Below are positions 27,575 through 36,157 of a stretch of 64,000 nucleotides of DNA, piece after piece. A model generated the notes under the pieces. The model had not been told where the DNA came from and did no database searches. It saw only the letters and a list, made by a program, of their open reading frames with translations. Within the stretch, counting starts at the first letter, position 1. Each line of letters begins with the position of its first letter. This stretch comes from Rhodopseudomonas pseudopalustris. GTDB taxonomy: Bacteria; Pseudomonadota; Alphaproteobacteria; Rhizobiales; Xanthobacteraceae. Position numbers and translations under genes: made by a program. The DNA lies in the NCBI RefSeq assembly GCF_900110435.1, contig NZ_FODT01000006.1, positions 299,972 to 363,971 on the forward strand, read 5' to 3'.

Positions 27575-27880
27575 TCAGGCGGCGCCGAATTGCCGTGCGA
27601 TCGCGTCCATTGCGCTCGCGAGGTCGATGTCGCGGCGGGTGACGCCGCCCGCGTCATGGGTCGTCAGCACCACCTCGACGGTCTTGTAGACGTTGCGCCA
27701 TTCGGGATGGTGGTCGTTCTTCTCGGCGACCAGCGCCGCGCGGGTCATGAAGCCGAACGCCTCGTTGAAGTCCTTGAAGGTGAAAATGCGGGCGATCGCC
27801 TCGCGGCCATTCACCTCGCTCCAGCCAGGCACGCCCTGCAGCGCCTTGTGCCGTTCCGCCGCCGCCAATCGCTCGACCAT
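27575..27880 (-). CDS. phhB: Pterin-4a-carbinolamine dehydratase (101 aa)
   Basis: Dehydrates 4a-hydroxytetrahydropterin, recycling the cofactor of phenylalanine hydroxylase. The signature [20 protein letters not shown] carries the active-site His residues, preceded by [20 protein letters not shown]. The ~100-aa length is typical. The ATG at 27880 follows GAGGAGAACC; a longer frame from 27979 is not needed. No phenylalanine hydroxylase gene is adjacent, so the dehydratase may serve another pterin enzyme. It is upstream of DUF1232 on the same strand. Confidence 0.92.
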   Translation of the reverse strand: MVERLAAAERHKALQGVPGWSEVNGREAIARIFTFKDFNEAFGFMTRAALVAEKNDHHPEWRNVYKTVEVVLTTHDAGGVTRRDIDLASAMDAIARQFGAA

Positions 27881-28050
27881 GGTGGTTCTCCTCACGTCAA
27901 ATTTATCGACCCGCGCCGCTGCGCGCCGAACTCGGCCACAAAGTGCGAGCCAGATCGTTTTTCGCCCGCCGTTCACCATATCGGGATGGAACAGCGAAAC
28001 GAAAAGTCTCGGGCAGTCTCGGAACTGCTAATAAGGGGTTCTGACCGGGG

Positions 28051-29493
28051 ATGGATTTCAAGCGATTGTTCACCCGGTCGATGGACGAGCCCGAGCGCGT
28101 GGACCCGTTGCTGCACAATTCTCCGCGCCCGGTGCGCCGGAGAATGACCCTGGTCTCGCTGGCCGCCATCTTGGCGCTGATCGGCGCGGTGAGCGCTGCC
28201 TATTACTTCGCGATGCGGCCGGCGACGTTGAAGATTGCGGTCGGGCCGCAAGGCGGCGACGATCTGCGGCTGATTCAGGCGTTGGCGCAGGCGTTTCACC
28301 GGGATCGCAACAATGTCCGGATGCGCCCGGTCGTCACCGACGGGCCGGCGGCGAGCGCGTCGGCGATCCGAACCGACGCCGCCGATCTCGCCGTTATCCG
28401 CGGTGACCTGCCGGTGCCGCGAAACGCTCGCTCGGTGGCGGTGCTGCACAAGAACGTCGCGGTGCTGTGGGCGCCGGGCAAGCCTGCAGGCGGCAAGCGC
28501 AAGAAGGCCGTCCCGGGACTCACCGGCATCACCCAATTGGTCGGCAAGCGCGTCGGCGTGATCGGCCGCACCGAGGCCAATGCCGGACTGCTCAGGGTGA
28601 TCCTGCAGCAATACGGCGTCGATCCGACCAAGGTCGAGAGCATCCAGCTCACCACCGCCGACGTCGCCGATGCGGCGCAGAACCGCAAGGTCGACGCCTT
28701 CATCGCCGCCGGCCCGCTGAACAGCAAGGTGATCAGCGAGGCGCTGGCCGCCACCGCGCATGGCGGGGCCGAGCCGGTGTTTCTCGGAATCGATTCGGCG
28801 GAGGCGCTCGCCGCCAATCATCCGTCCTACGAATCCGCCGCGATCCCGGCAGGCGCGTTCGGCGGCGCTCCGGCGCGACCGGACAGCGAGATCAAGACCA
28901 TCAGCTTCTCGCACTACATCGTCGCGCGTGAGGGCGCGTCCGACAGCACGATCGCCACCTTCACGCAGCAGCTGTTCACGGCGCGGCAGAACGTGATTTC
29001 GGAGAATCCGCTCGCGGCGATGATCGAAACTCCGGACACCGACAAGGATGCGGTGATCCCGGTGCAGGCCGGCGCCGCCGCCTATGTCGACGGCGAGGAA
29101 CGCAGCTTCCTCGATCGCTACGGCGATCTGATCTGGTTCTCGCTGATCGGATTGTCGGCGACGGGCTCGCTCGGCGCGTGGTTCGCCAGCTATCTGCGCA
29201 AGGACGAGCGTAACACCAACGTCTCGCAGCGCGACCGGCTGCTCGACATGCTGGCCGCGGCGCGGCGCTGCGATGTTTCCGACGAACTCGACGCGATGCA
29301 GACCGAAGCGGACGCCATCCTGCGCGATACGCTGACCTGCTACGAGAACGGCGCGATCGACAGCGCGTCGCTGACCGCCTTCAGCATCGCGCTGGAGCAG
29401 TTCCACAACGCGGTGGTCGATCGCAGGATCCTGCTGTCGACGATCCCGCCGGCGCCGCCGATTGTTCGCCCGGCGCGGCCGCAGGTAGTGTGA
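28051..29493 (+). CDS. TAXI-family solute-binding protein with two membrane anchors (480 aa)
   Basis: The extracytoplasmic core (about residues 58-340) matches TAXI solute receptors: LKIAVGPQGGDDLRLIQALA, then VLHKNVAVLWAPG, and LVGKRVGVIGRTEANAGLLR. A membrane helix precedes it (33-54) and a second follows (361-382), after which ~95 cytoplasmic residues are helical and acidic. Ordinary TAXI receptors are ~320-aa secreted proteins paired with TRAP permease genes. Here no permease is adjacent and the binding domain is tethered at both ends, which suggests sensing or assembly rather than transport. AAGGGG stands upstream of the ATG at 28051. Convergent with the PepSY gene, 12 bp apart. Confidence 0.82.
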   Translation: MDFKRLFTRSMDEPERVDPLLHNSPRPVRRRMTLVSLAAILALIGAVSAAYYFAMRPATLKIAVGPQGGDDLRLIQALAQAFHRDRNNVRMRPVVTDGPAASASAIRTDAADLAVIRGDLPVPRNARSVAVLHKNVAVLWAPGKPAGGKRKKAVPGLTGITQLVGKRVGVIGRTEANAGLLRVILQQYGVDPTKVESIQLTTADVADAAQNRKVDAFIAAGPLNSKVISEALAATAHGGAEPVFLGIDSAEALAANHPSYESAAIPAGAFGGAPARPDSEIKTISFSHYIVAREGASDSTIATFTQQLFTARQNVISENPLAAMIETPDTDKDAVIPVQAGAAAYVDGEERSFLDRYGDLIWFSLIGLSATGSLGAWFASYLRKDERNTNVSQRDRLLDMLAAARRCDVSDELDAMQTEADAILRDTLTCYENGAIDSASLTAFSIALEQFHNAVVDRRILLSTIPPAPPIVRPARPQVV

Positions 29494-29505
29494 GAACTGG
29501 CGCGG

Positions 29506-30954
29506 TCAGCCGCGCACGAGCCGCCGCCAGCCGATCACGACGCCGCTGATCGACACCACCAGCCCCGCCAGCGACAAGCCGATCACCACGATGTCCCACG
29601 CCGGCCGGTGCGCCAGCAGCAGCGGGAAGTCGAAACTGTGCAGCGCGTTGAACAGCCAGCGCCGGACGCGCAAGCCGCGATCGCTGCGCCCGAGAATCTC
29701 ACCGCTGAGGGGATCGAGGTGAAACCAGGTTTCCGCGACGTCGTCGAAGCCGACGCGCAGCACCGGCAGCACCCGCTGAAGATGATGCGCGTACCAATAG
29801 ACGTCGGGCTGATCGAGCCGCTGCTGCAGCGTCATCGTCGCCTCGGGCAAGAGCTGCGCCGCGGCGGCGAAGATCCGGTCCTGCGACAGCGTCCGCGATG
29901 CACCGCTGGTCGGATCGACCACGCTCTGCGATCCGGCACGATGCGCCAGCAGCATCAGCGGTGCGCCGCCGACCCAGATGAAGCGCGCCTCCACCACGCC
30001 CGGCCGATCGCGGGAGGGAAGCGCCGCCGCGACGGTCGGCGCATCGTGGCCGGCATAGCGCTGCAACGCCTCGCGGGCGTCGCCGCGCCGCGTGAACAGA
30101 TCAAACGGATTGAGCGACAGCCAGCCGCTGAACATCCAGGTCAGCACCACCACGCCGGCGACGAGGCCGGTGAGATGATGCCACGCCATCCAGCCGCGAT
30201 ACGGCGTGATCCGACCCGCCGCATAGCGGCGGCGCAGGCCGGCGCGCAACAGACCGATCCAGATCCCGCTGACGGCGACCAGACCGCAGATCCCCGAAGT
30301 CCCGATCACCACCTGCCGCCACAGCGGCGCGTCCTGGCGTAACGCGGTGAAATAGATCCAGTGCGGGATCGCGCCGAGCCAGTTCCAGACCCGCTCGTGC
30401 CGCGTGGTGTCGAGCACGATCTCGCCGCTCCGCTGCGAGACGTAAAGCTCGGTGCCGGCGTCGTTGCCGAGCCCGATCAGGAACATCGGCCGCAACGGAT
30501 CGAACCGCGCGGTCACGCTCCATTGGTCGCGCTCGACGACGCCGAGCAGACGCGGCGCGACGGCGGCGGGATGAGATCGCGCCACCGCCAGAGCCTGTTC
30601 GGCGGTGATGTCGCCGAGGACGCGGCCATCGACGGCGGAGATCGCCTGCCGCCGCCCGTCCGCGCCGAGCAGCCGGTACACCGGCTCATCGTTCTGCATC
30701 ACCAGACGCAATTCGCGCGGATAGCGTTTCAGCTCCGCCGCCGCCATCGCCTGATCGGGGGCGAGCCGGACCTTGCTCAAGGCAAGGTCCGGCAGCGACG
30801 CCCAGCGCTCCCGCGTGTCGAAGCTCGGGAACGCGACATACATCATCACCACGCCGGACACGAACCAGATCGCGAACAGCACGCAGCTCGCGATCCCGAG
30901 CCAGCGGTGGCCGAGATACAGCCACCGCTTCAGCCGCCGAACGACGCGACGCAT
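29506..30954 (-). CDS. PepSY-associated TM protein, putative iron/corrinoid reductase (482 aa)
   Basis: Inner-membrane protein with about four long hydrophobic segments: near residues 18-40 (GIASCVLFAIWFVSGVVMMY), mid-protein (GTSGICGLVAVSGIWIGLL and HHLTGLVAGVVVLTWMFSGW) and C-terminal (DIVVIGLSLAGLVVSISGVV). Conserved His residues flank the helices (LGHRWLG, WHHLTG, HHLQR, LHSFDF), as in PepSY_TM proteins thought to reduce metal chelates. The ATG at 30954 lies two bases after the TonB-receptor stop, so translation is coupled and the gene shares the receptor's cobalamin-riboswitch control. Whether it reduces ferric-siderophore or cob(III)alamin is open. Confidence 0.85.
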   Translation of the reverse strand: MRRVVRRLKRWLYLGHRWLGIASCVLFAIWFVSGVVMMYVAFPSFDTRERWASLPDLALSKVRLAPDQAMAAAELKRYPRELRLVMQNDEPVYRLLGADGRRQAISAVDGRVLGDITAEQALAVARSHPAAVAPRLLGVVERDQWSVTARFDPLRPMFLIGLGNDAGTELYVSQRSGEIVLDTTRHERVWNWLGAIPHWIYFTALRQDAPLWRQVVIGTSGICGLVAVSGIWIGLLRAGLRRRYAAGRITPYRGWMAWHHLTGLVAGVVVLTWMFSGWLSLNPFDLFTRRGDAREALQRYAGHDAPTVAAALPSRDRPGVVEARFIWVGGAPLMLLAHRAGSQSVVDPTSGASRTLSQDRIFAAAAQLLPEATMTLQQRLDQPDVYWYAHHLQRVLPVLRVGFDDVAETWFHLDPLSGEILGRSDRGLRVRRWLFNALHSFDFPLLLAHRPAWDIVVIGLSLAGLVVSISGVVIGWRRLVRG

Positions 30955-30956
30955 CG

Positions 30957-33230
30957 TCAAAACTTGACGTTGTACGAGAGCTCCGCGGTGCGCGGCATTC
31001 CGAGCATCCATTGCGTGGTGTTGCCCGACGTCGTGTAGACCGTGTCGAACAGATTGTAGATCCGCAGCGACAGCGTCTGCCGCGTATCCGGCTTCCAGCT
31101 CAGACCCGCATTGACGAGGCCGTAGGCCGGCCGCGTCAGCGTGTTGGCGTTGTCGGCGAAGGTCTGCCCGACCAGTTGAACGCCGGCATTGGCCGACCAG
31201 TTCGGCGCGAACGCCCACGTCGCCCAGATGTTGCTGACCAGTTGCGGCACGTTGGCTGGCACATTGCCCGCATAGTTCACGGCCCGACCGCCGACCACCT
31301 GGGTGAAGTCGTCATATTGGGCGCGCAGCCAGGCGACGTTGGCGTCGAGCCGCAACCCGTCCACGACGATGAGCCCGGCGGACGCCTCGATGCCGCGCGA
31401 GGATTGCTGGCCGATCTGCAGCGGGTTGGTGTTGGCGGGATTGAGCGGATCGCGCGCCAGCAGATTGTTCTTGACGATCTGATAACCCGCCAGCGTCCAC
31501 TCGGCGCGGCCGCCGGCCAGCGATTGCTTGACGCCGACCTCGATCTGCTTGCCGGTCGACAGCGCGAAATCGCGATTGACGCCCGTCATGGTGATCAGAT
31601 TGGTGACCGGATCGACCGCCGTCGAATATTGCCCGTAGATCGCAAAATCCGGGATCGGATTGTAGACCAGCCCGGCGCGCCAGCTCGGCGCCGAATAGGA
31701 TTTCTCGAAGCTCGCCGAAGGCGTCAGGAAGTCGGTGCGCTCGACGGTCGGCTGATCGGAACGGATGCCGGTGACCACCGCCAACTGATCGGTCAGGCTG
31801 AGGCGGTTCTCGGCGAACACACCGTATTGCGTGGTCAGCGTATGAAAGCCGGGCCGGGTCGGGCTGACAGGCAGGAACGCGCCCGGATCGAAATTGAACC
31901 GCGAGACCGACGACGCGCCCGCATAAGGCGAGTTGTTGGTGGACGTGAACGCGATCCGGTTGACGTCGAAGCCCGCCACGAACTGGTTGGCGAGCCCGAA
32001 CAGATGGCCGCGGAAAGTCGCGTCGGTTCGGCTGCCGATCTGCTCCTGATCGTGGAAGATCTCGATATAGGAGTTGCGGTTGATGTTTCCCGTCGTGGGG
32101 CTGAAGGCGTAGCTCTCGACGTTTTTCCAGTGGCGATGGCTGCTGAGATAATAGCTGACGTTCTTGACCGAGACGCTGTCGGAGACGTCCCACTCGGTCT
32201 TGAGCTGGGTCCAGTTGTCGCGATAGCGGATGCCGGCGTCGCCGACATTGTAGTTCTGGAACCGCAGCGATTCGTCGAGCCGGCCGCCCACCAGCGGCGT
32301 GCCGAAATAGCGCGACGGGCTGCGATCGGCGTAGTCCTCGCTCAGCGTAAAAGCGAGGTTGTCGGCGGCCTGCACCCGCACCGAGCCGGAAACGGCGACG
32401 TTCGAGGTATTGTCGCGGTCGACCCAGCCGTCGGACATGTTGCCGATCGCCGCCAGCCGGTAGGTGACGTTCGGGTTGATCGGCCCCCCGCTGTCGACCG
32501 CGAGCCGCCGCGTCAGATTGGTGTCGAGCGAGATCTCGGCCTCGTTGCGCTGGATGGCGAGCGGCTTCTTCGAGATCACGTTGATGGCGCCGCCGATCGC
32601 GCCCTCGCCATACATCACCGAGGCCGGGCCGCGCAGCACCTCGATCCGCTGCGCCGTCCAGGTGTCGAACGGGAAGGTCATGGTGCCGGCGCCGACATAC
32701 ATCCGCGTGCCGTCATACAGCGACATCACCGTGCCGTTGCCGGCGAAGCCGCGGGTGGTGAACGACAACCCGCCATTGCCGGGCTGAGGGCTCGCGGTGA
32801 AGCCGGTGGCGTTCTGCGTCACCGCGTCGATCACATTGCGCTGGCCGCGCTCGGCGATGGTCTCGCTTTTGATGATTTCGACGCTCGCCGGCGTCTGCAG
32901 CGGCGTCAGGTTGAGTCGGCTGGCGCTGCTCGCCGGCGCGCCGAGGTTGAAGGTCGGTGCGGTCGACGCTGTCGGCGACGGCGTGGCGGCCGGATTGGTC
33001 GCGGCCGGCGATGTCGCAGCACGCTGCGCACGCGCCGCGCTGGCGCTGGATCGGGTCGCGGCGCGCGGCTTGGCGGCGCGCGCGGTCTGGCCCTCGACCA
33101 CGATCGGATCGAGGCCGCGAGAGATGGCGGCGATCTGGGTCCAGCCGTTGGTTGGCCAGAGCAATGCGACAACGGCGACAGAGCACAACAGGCGACGATT
33201 GCGCCCGGAAGCAGTTTGGGAGGGAGACAT
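30957..33230 (-). CDS. TonB-dependent outer-membrane receptor under cobalamin riboswitch control (757 aa)
   Basis: Signal peptide (RRLLCSVAVVALLWPTNGWTQ, residues ~11-31), TonB-box-like DPIVVEGQ, an Ala/Thr/Pro-rich linker (~50-100), the plug (TPASVEIIKSETIAERGQRN, then NVIDAVTQNATGF and IEVLRGPASVMYGEGAIGG) and a 22-strand barrel ending in NVKF with terminal Phe. Plug and barrel resemble siderophore receptors (FhuA/FhuE group) more than short BtuB proteins. The upstream RNA, however, is a cobalamin riboswitch, so the ligand is more likely a corrinoid, or a metal chelate tied to B12 status. Start at ATG 33230; an ATG at 33287 is possible, and neither has a strong ribosome site, compatible with RNA-controlled initiation. 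Confidence 0.88.
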   Translation of the reverse strand: MSPSQTASGRNRRLLCSVAVVALLWPTNGWTQIAAISRGLDPIVVEGQTARAAKPRAATRSSASAARAQRAATSPAATNPAATPSPTASTAPTFNLGAPASSASRLNLTPLQTPASVEIIKSETIAERGQRNVIDAVTQNATGFTASPQPGNGGLSFTTRGFAGNGTVMSLYDGTRMYVGAGTMTFPFDTWTAQRIEVLRGPASVMYGEGAIGGAINVISKKPLAIQRNEAEISLDTNLTRRLAVDSGGPINPNVTYRLAAIGNMSDGWVDRDNTSNVAVSGSVRVQAADNLAFTLSEDYADRSPSRYFGTPLVGGRLDESLRFQNYNVGDAGIRYRDNWTQLKTEWDVSDSVSVKNVSYYLSSHRHWKNVESYAFSPTTGNINRNSYIEIFHDQEQIGSRTDATFRGHLFGLANQFVAGFDVNRIAFTSTNNSPYAGASSVSRFNFDPGAFLPVSPTRPGFHTLTTQYGVFAENRLSLTDQLAVVTGIRSDQPTVERTDFLTPSASFEKSYSAPSWRAGLVYNPIPDFAIYGQYSTAVDPVTNLITMTGVNRDFALSTGKQIEVGVKQSLAGGRAEWTLAGYQIVKNNLLARDPLNPANTNPLQIGQQSSRGIEASAGLIVVDGLRLDANVAWLRAQYDDFTQVVGGRAVNYAGNVPANVPQLVSNIWATWAFAPNWSANAGVQLVGQTFADNANTLTRPAYGLVNAGLSWKPDTRQTLSLRIYNLFDTVYTTSGNTTQWMLGMPRTAELSYNVKF

Positions 33231-33338
33231 CAAGGACTCGCGGTTAACGTGGTACGTCACCGCGAACGAAAGCCTCGCCGCAGCCATTCGGGCTGCAGTT
33301 CGACACCCACCAGGACACCCCGCCCAATGTGCTCGCGT

Positions 33339-33522
33339 GTGACCACGACGACGGCAGGTCTCCTGGCTCGCGGGTCGCTGCCTTTCGCCGCCTTCCCAGG
33401 CTCGAAGCCCAGTGGCGCTTGGCGAAAGGCTCGCCGCTTACAGTTGCGGGGGCAGCCGCGGAATTGGATTCGCGAGAATCCTCACCGCATTCCCTATTGA
33501 TCCCTTGCGGGAACCGTCGATG
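33339..33522 (-). ncRNA. Cobalamin (AdoCbl) riboswitch
   Basis: Read on the minus strand, the conserved blocks of the B12 aptamer appear in order: GGTTCCCGCAAGGGA, AATAGGGAATGCGGTG, GCTGCCCCCGCAACTGTAAG, GCCACTGGG, CTGGGAAGG and, last, GAGCCAGGAGACCTGCCGTC. The 3' end lies ~108 bases before the receptor start. No T-tract terminator follows, so control is probably at translation initiation; a GCAGCC / GGCTGC hairpin at about 33279-33296 lies in the expression-platform region. Confidence 0.93.
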
Positions 33523-33765
33523 TTCACCGTATCGGGAGTAACGAAACACTGTCAACGAACGCGGCCCCGCATTCCCCAAAAGTCGTTCGAAGGCGGCACC
33601 CTTGTTCGCGCCGGGGCCTCATCGATCGTGGCGGCCCGTCCGCCGGCGCGCTCGGGAGTCATCCGAATCAGCGAGTGGGCTGCGTCGGATAATCCGGACA
33701 GGGCGACCGGACGCGTCTGAACCATCGCTTGAAGCCTCGGTGAGAAAAACAGAAGCAATGCTGGA

Positions 33766-33785
33766 TGTAATGTTATAACATTACA
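33766..33785. promoter_or_regulatory. 20-bp perfect palindrome, Zur-box-like
   Basis: TGTAATGTTATAACATTACA is self-complementary over all 20 bases, and its core ATGTTATAACAT resembles zinc-uptake-regulator (Zur) boxes. On the minus strand it contains TATAAC as a -10, with TTGCGC 16 bp upstream, facing the riboswitch and receptor. The identification as Zur is by resemblance only. Confidence 0.55.
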
Positions 33786-34018
33786 TTTTCGACGCGCAAG
33801 CGCGCCCCGCACGCCCCCTCCTTCCGGTCGGCCTTGGATTGAATGCAGGTGGCACGGGCGCTGCGAACGTTGCCGGCACGATGAAGCTGAGCTGAGGTAT
33901 CGAAAGACTGCCCCCAAGCCGAAGCGCGACAATGACGGGAGGTGTCACGGGACGGTCAGGCTCGGCGCTGCCAAGCCTCGGGCGCCGCTCGGGAAAACAA
34001 CAAATCCCCGATCGTCAT

Positions 34019-34045
34019 TGTTTTTTCGCTGTTTTTGGTTATATT
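34019..34045 (+). promoter_or_regulatory. Candidate promoter upstream of typA
   Basis: TTGTTT and TATATT separated by about 16 bp in an unusually AT-rich stretch (poly-T runs), rare in this genome. The expected transcript start is near 34050, some 15 bases before the terminator hairpin at 34066. Confidence 0.35.
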
Positions 34046-34065
34046 GCGTCGCAACGCGTGCAAGT

Positions 34066-34097
34066 GCCCGGCCCTCATTTGGCCGGGCCTGTTTTTT
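34066..34097 (+). terminator. Intrinsic terminator ahead of typA
   Basis: GCCCGGCC (34066-34073), loop CTCATTT, GGCCGGGC (34081-34088), then CTG and six T (34092-34097). An 8-bp all-GC stem with a T tract. No plus-strand gene ends upstream, so it terminates either a very short RNA or an attenuated typA leader. Confidence 0.75.
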
Positions 34098-34216
34098 GGA
34101 ATTGCCCCGCGCGTTTCAGGCACAGGCAAATTGCGGCGCGCCTCGGGCGCCTTCCGCGGCTTGCCTGCGATCGCGCTGATGACCGGCACCAGGCCCGCAG
34201 GACCCGACAGAGAACC

Positions 34217-36040
34217 ATGAACATCCGAAACATCGCCATTATCGCACACGTCGACCACGGCAAGACCACCCTCGTCGACAAGCTGCTGCAGCAGTCCGGC
34301 ACCTATCGCGACAACCAGCGCCAGGTCGAGCGCGCGATGGACTCGAACGATCTCGAGCGCGAACGCGGCATCACCATCCTCGCCAAATGCACCTCGGTGG
34401 TGTGGGACGACACGCATATCAACATCGTCGATACGCCGGGCCACGCCGATTTCGGCGGCGAGGTCGAACGCATCCTGTCGATGGTCGACGGCGTGATCGT
34501 GCTGGTCGACGCCGCTGAAGGCCCGATGCCGCAGACCAAATTCGTGGTCGGCAAGGCGCTGAAGCTCGGCCTCAAGCCGATCGTCGCAATCAACAAGGTC
34601 GACCGCTCCGACGCCCGCGTGACCGAAGTGGTCAACGAAGTGTTCGACCTGTTCGCCGCGCTCGACGCCACCGACGAGCAGCTCGACTTCCCGATCCTGT
34701 ACGGCTCGGGCAAGAACGGCTGGATGTCGGACAAGCCCGACGGCAGCCACGAAGACGGCATGCGTCCGCTGTTCGAACTGGTGATGAAGCACGTCCCGTC
34801 GCCGTCGGTGGAAGAAGGTCCGTTCCGTCTGCTCGGCACCATCCTCGAAGCCAACCCCTATCTGGGCCGCATCATCACCGGACGGATCGCGTCCGGCACG
34901 GTGAAGCCGAACCAGACCGTCAAAGTGCTGTCGCGCGACGGCAAGCTGGTCGAGAGCGGCCGGATCAGCAAGATCCTCGCCTTCCGCGGCCTCGAGCGCG
35001 TGCCGCTCGATATCGCCGAAGCCGGCGACATCGTCGCGATCGCGGGGCTCACCAAGGGCACCGTCGCCGACACCTTCTGCGATCCGTCGGTCGACACCCC
35101 GATCCAGGCCCAGCCGATCGATCCGCCGACCGTGTCGATGTCGTTCATCGTCAACAACTCGCCGCTCGCCGGCACCGAAGGCGACAAGGTCACCAGCCGC
35201 CTGATCCGCGACCGCCTGCTGCGCGAAGCCGAAGGCAACGTCGCGTTGCGCGTGGTCGAGGCCGCCGACAAGGACGCGATGGAAGTGTCCGGCCGCGGCG
35301 AATTGCAGCTCGCGATCCTGATCGAGAACATGCGCCGCGAAGGTTTCGAACTGAGCGTGTCGCGTCCGCGCGTCGTGCTGACCCGCGACGAGGAAGGTCA
35401 GCTGCTGGAGCCGATCGAGGAAGTCGTGGTCGACGTCGACGAGGAATTCTCCGGCGTCGTCGTGCAGAAGATGAGCGAGCGCAAGGCCGAGATGATCGAG
35501 ATGCGCCCGTCCGGCGGCAACCGGCTGCGGCTGGTGTTCTACGCGCCGACCCGCGGCCTGATCGGCTATCAGGGCGAACTGATGACCGACACCAAGGGCA
35601 CGGCCATCATGAACCGGCTGTTCCACAACTACCTGCCGTATCGCGGCGAGATTCAGGGCCGCCGCAACGGCGTGCTGATCTCGAACGATCAGGGCGAGGC
35701 GGTCGCCTACGCGATGTTCAAGCTGGAAGACCGCGGCCCGATGATGATCGAGCCCGGCTGGAAGGTCTACAAGGGCATGATCGTCGGCGAGCACACCCGC
35801 GACAACGATCTCGAGATCAACGTGCTCAAGGGCAAGCAGCTCACCAACATCCGCACCACCTCGAAGGATGAGGCGGTTCGCCTCACCCCGCCGATCCGGA
35901 TGACGCTGGAAAAGGCGCTGGCCTATATCGAGGACGACGAGTTGGTCGAGATCACGCCGAAGTCGATCCGGCTGCGCAAGCGCCACCTCGATGCCAATGA
36001 GCGCAAGCGCGCCGAGAAGTCGAAGCAGGCCGTGGCCTGA
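34217..36040 (+). CDS. typA: Ribosome-associated translational GTPase BipA/TypA (607 aa)
   Basis: Elongation-factor-like GTPase that binds the 70S ribosome and aids 50S maturation, especially under stress or cold. G1 is AHVDHGKTT (residues 10-18), switch I/G2 is RGITILAKCTS, G3 is DTPGHADF and G4 is NKVDR. EF-G domain III/V-like segments follow (SGRGELQLAILIENMRREGF and RGLIGYQGELMTDTKGTAIM), then the BipA-specific C-terminal domain. The length is normal. Start at ATG 34217. A terminator and promoter lie upstream (34019-34097), and a strong terminator follows at 36069. Confidence 0.97.
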   Translation: MNIRNIAIIAHVDHGKTTLVDKLLQQSGTYRDNQRQVERAMDSNDLERERGITILAKCTSVVWDDTHINIVDTPGHADFGGEVERILSMVDGVIVLVDAAEGPMPQTKFVVGKALKLGLKPIVAINKVDRSDARVTEVVNEVFDLFAALDATDEQLDFPILYGSGKNGWMSDKPDGSHEDGMRPLFELVMKHVPSPSVEEGPFRLLGTILEANPYLGRIITGRIASGTVKPNQTVKVLSRDGKLVESGRISKILAFRGLERVPLDIAEAGDIVAIAGLTKGTVADTFCDPSVDTPIQAQPIDPPTVSMSFIVNNSPLAGTEGDKVTSRLIRDRLLREAEGNVALRVVEAADKDAMEVSGRGELQLAILIENMRREGFELSVSRPRVVLTRDEEGQLLEPIEEVVVDVDEEFSGVVVQKMSERKAEMIEMRPSGGNRLRLVFYAPTRGLIGYQGELMTDTKGTAIMNRLFHNYLPYRGEIQGRRNGVLISNDQGEAVAYAMFKLEDRGPMMIEPGWKVYKGMIVGEHTRDNDLEINVLKGKQLTNIRTTSKDEAVRLTPPIRMTLEKALAYIEDDELVEITPKSIRLRKRHLDANERKRAEKSKQAVA

Positions 36041-36068
36041 TCCGATCGGCGACAGTCTCCGAATGATC

Positions 36069-36095
36069 AATGCCCGGCTTCGTGCCGGGCATTTT
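36069..36095 (+). terminator. Intrinsic terminator of typA
   Basis: ATGCCCGGC and GCCGGGCAT form a 9-bp stem around a short TTCGT loop and run into TTTT. It starts 29 bases past the typA stop. Confidence 0.8.
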
Positions 36096-36157
36096 CATGT
36101 CGGGCACTCGCCGGCGACATCGAAGCGCCGTGATCGACATGGTAAGAGCTTCGAACC

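Larger units (their letters stand above)
33523..34216. other. Long intergenic region between the riboswitch and typA
   Basis: It holds a Zur-like palindrome with a candidate minus-strand promoter (33766-33785), a plus-strand promoter/terminator unit upstream of typA (34019-34097), and a doubtful 57-codon minus-strand frame (33552-33725) with GAGG nine bases before its ATG and no recognisable family. If the palindrome promoter drives the receptor, the 5' leader would be about 530 nt, including that small frame and the riboswitch. Nothing else is evident. Confidence 0.5.

Noticed and set aside
31011..33500. An 829-codon plus-strand frame antisense to the TonB receptor and riboswitch
   Set aside because: The minus-strand gene has plug and barrel motifs and a regulated leader; the antisense product is low-complexity Arg/Val/Asp sequence.
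33552..33725. A 57-codon minus-strand frame upstream of the riboswitch
   Set aside because: GAGG nine bases before the ATG is suggestive, but there is no family and no operon logic. Noted only within the gap entry.
33956..36070. A 704-codon minus-strand frame antisense to typA
   Set aside because: typA is unmistakable; the antisense frame is a codon-bias shadow.
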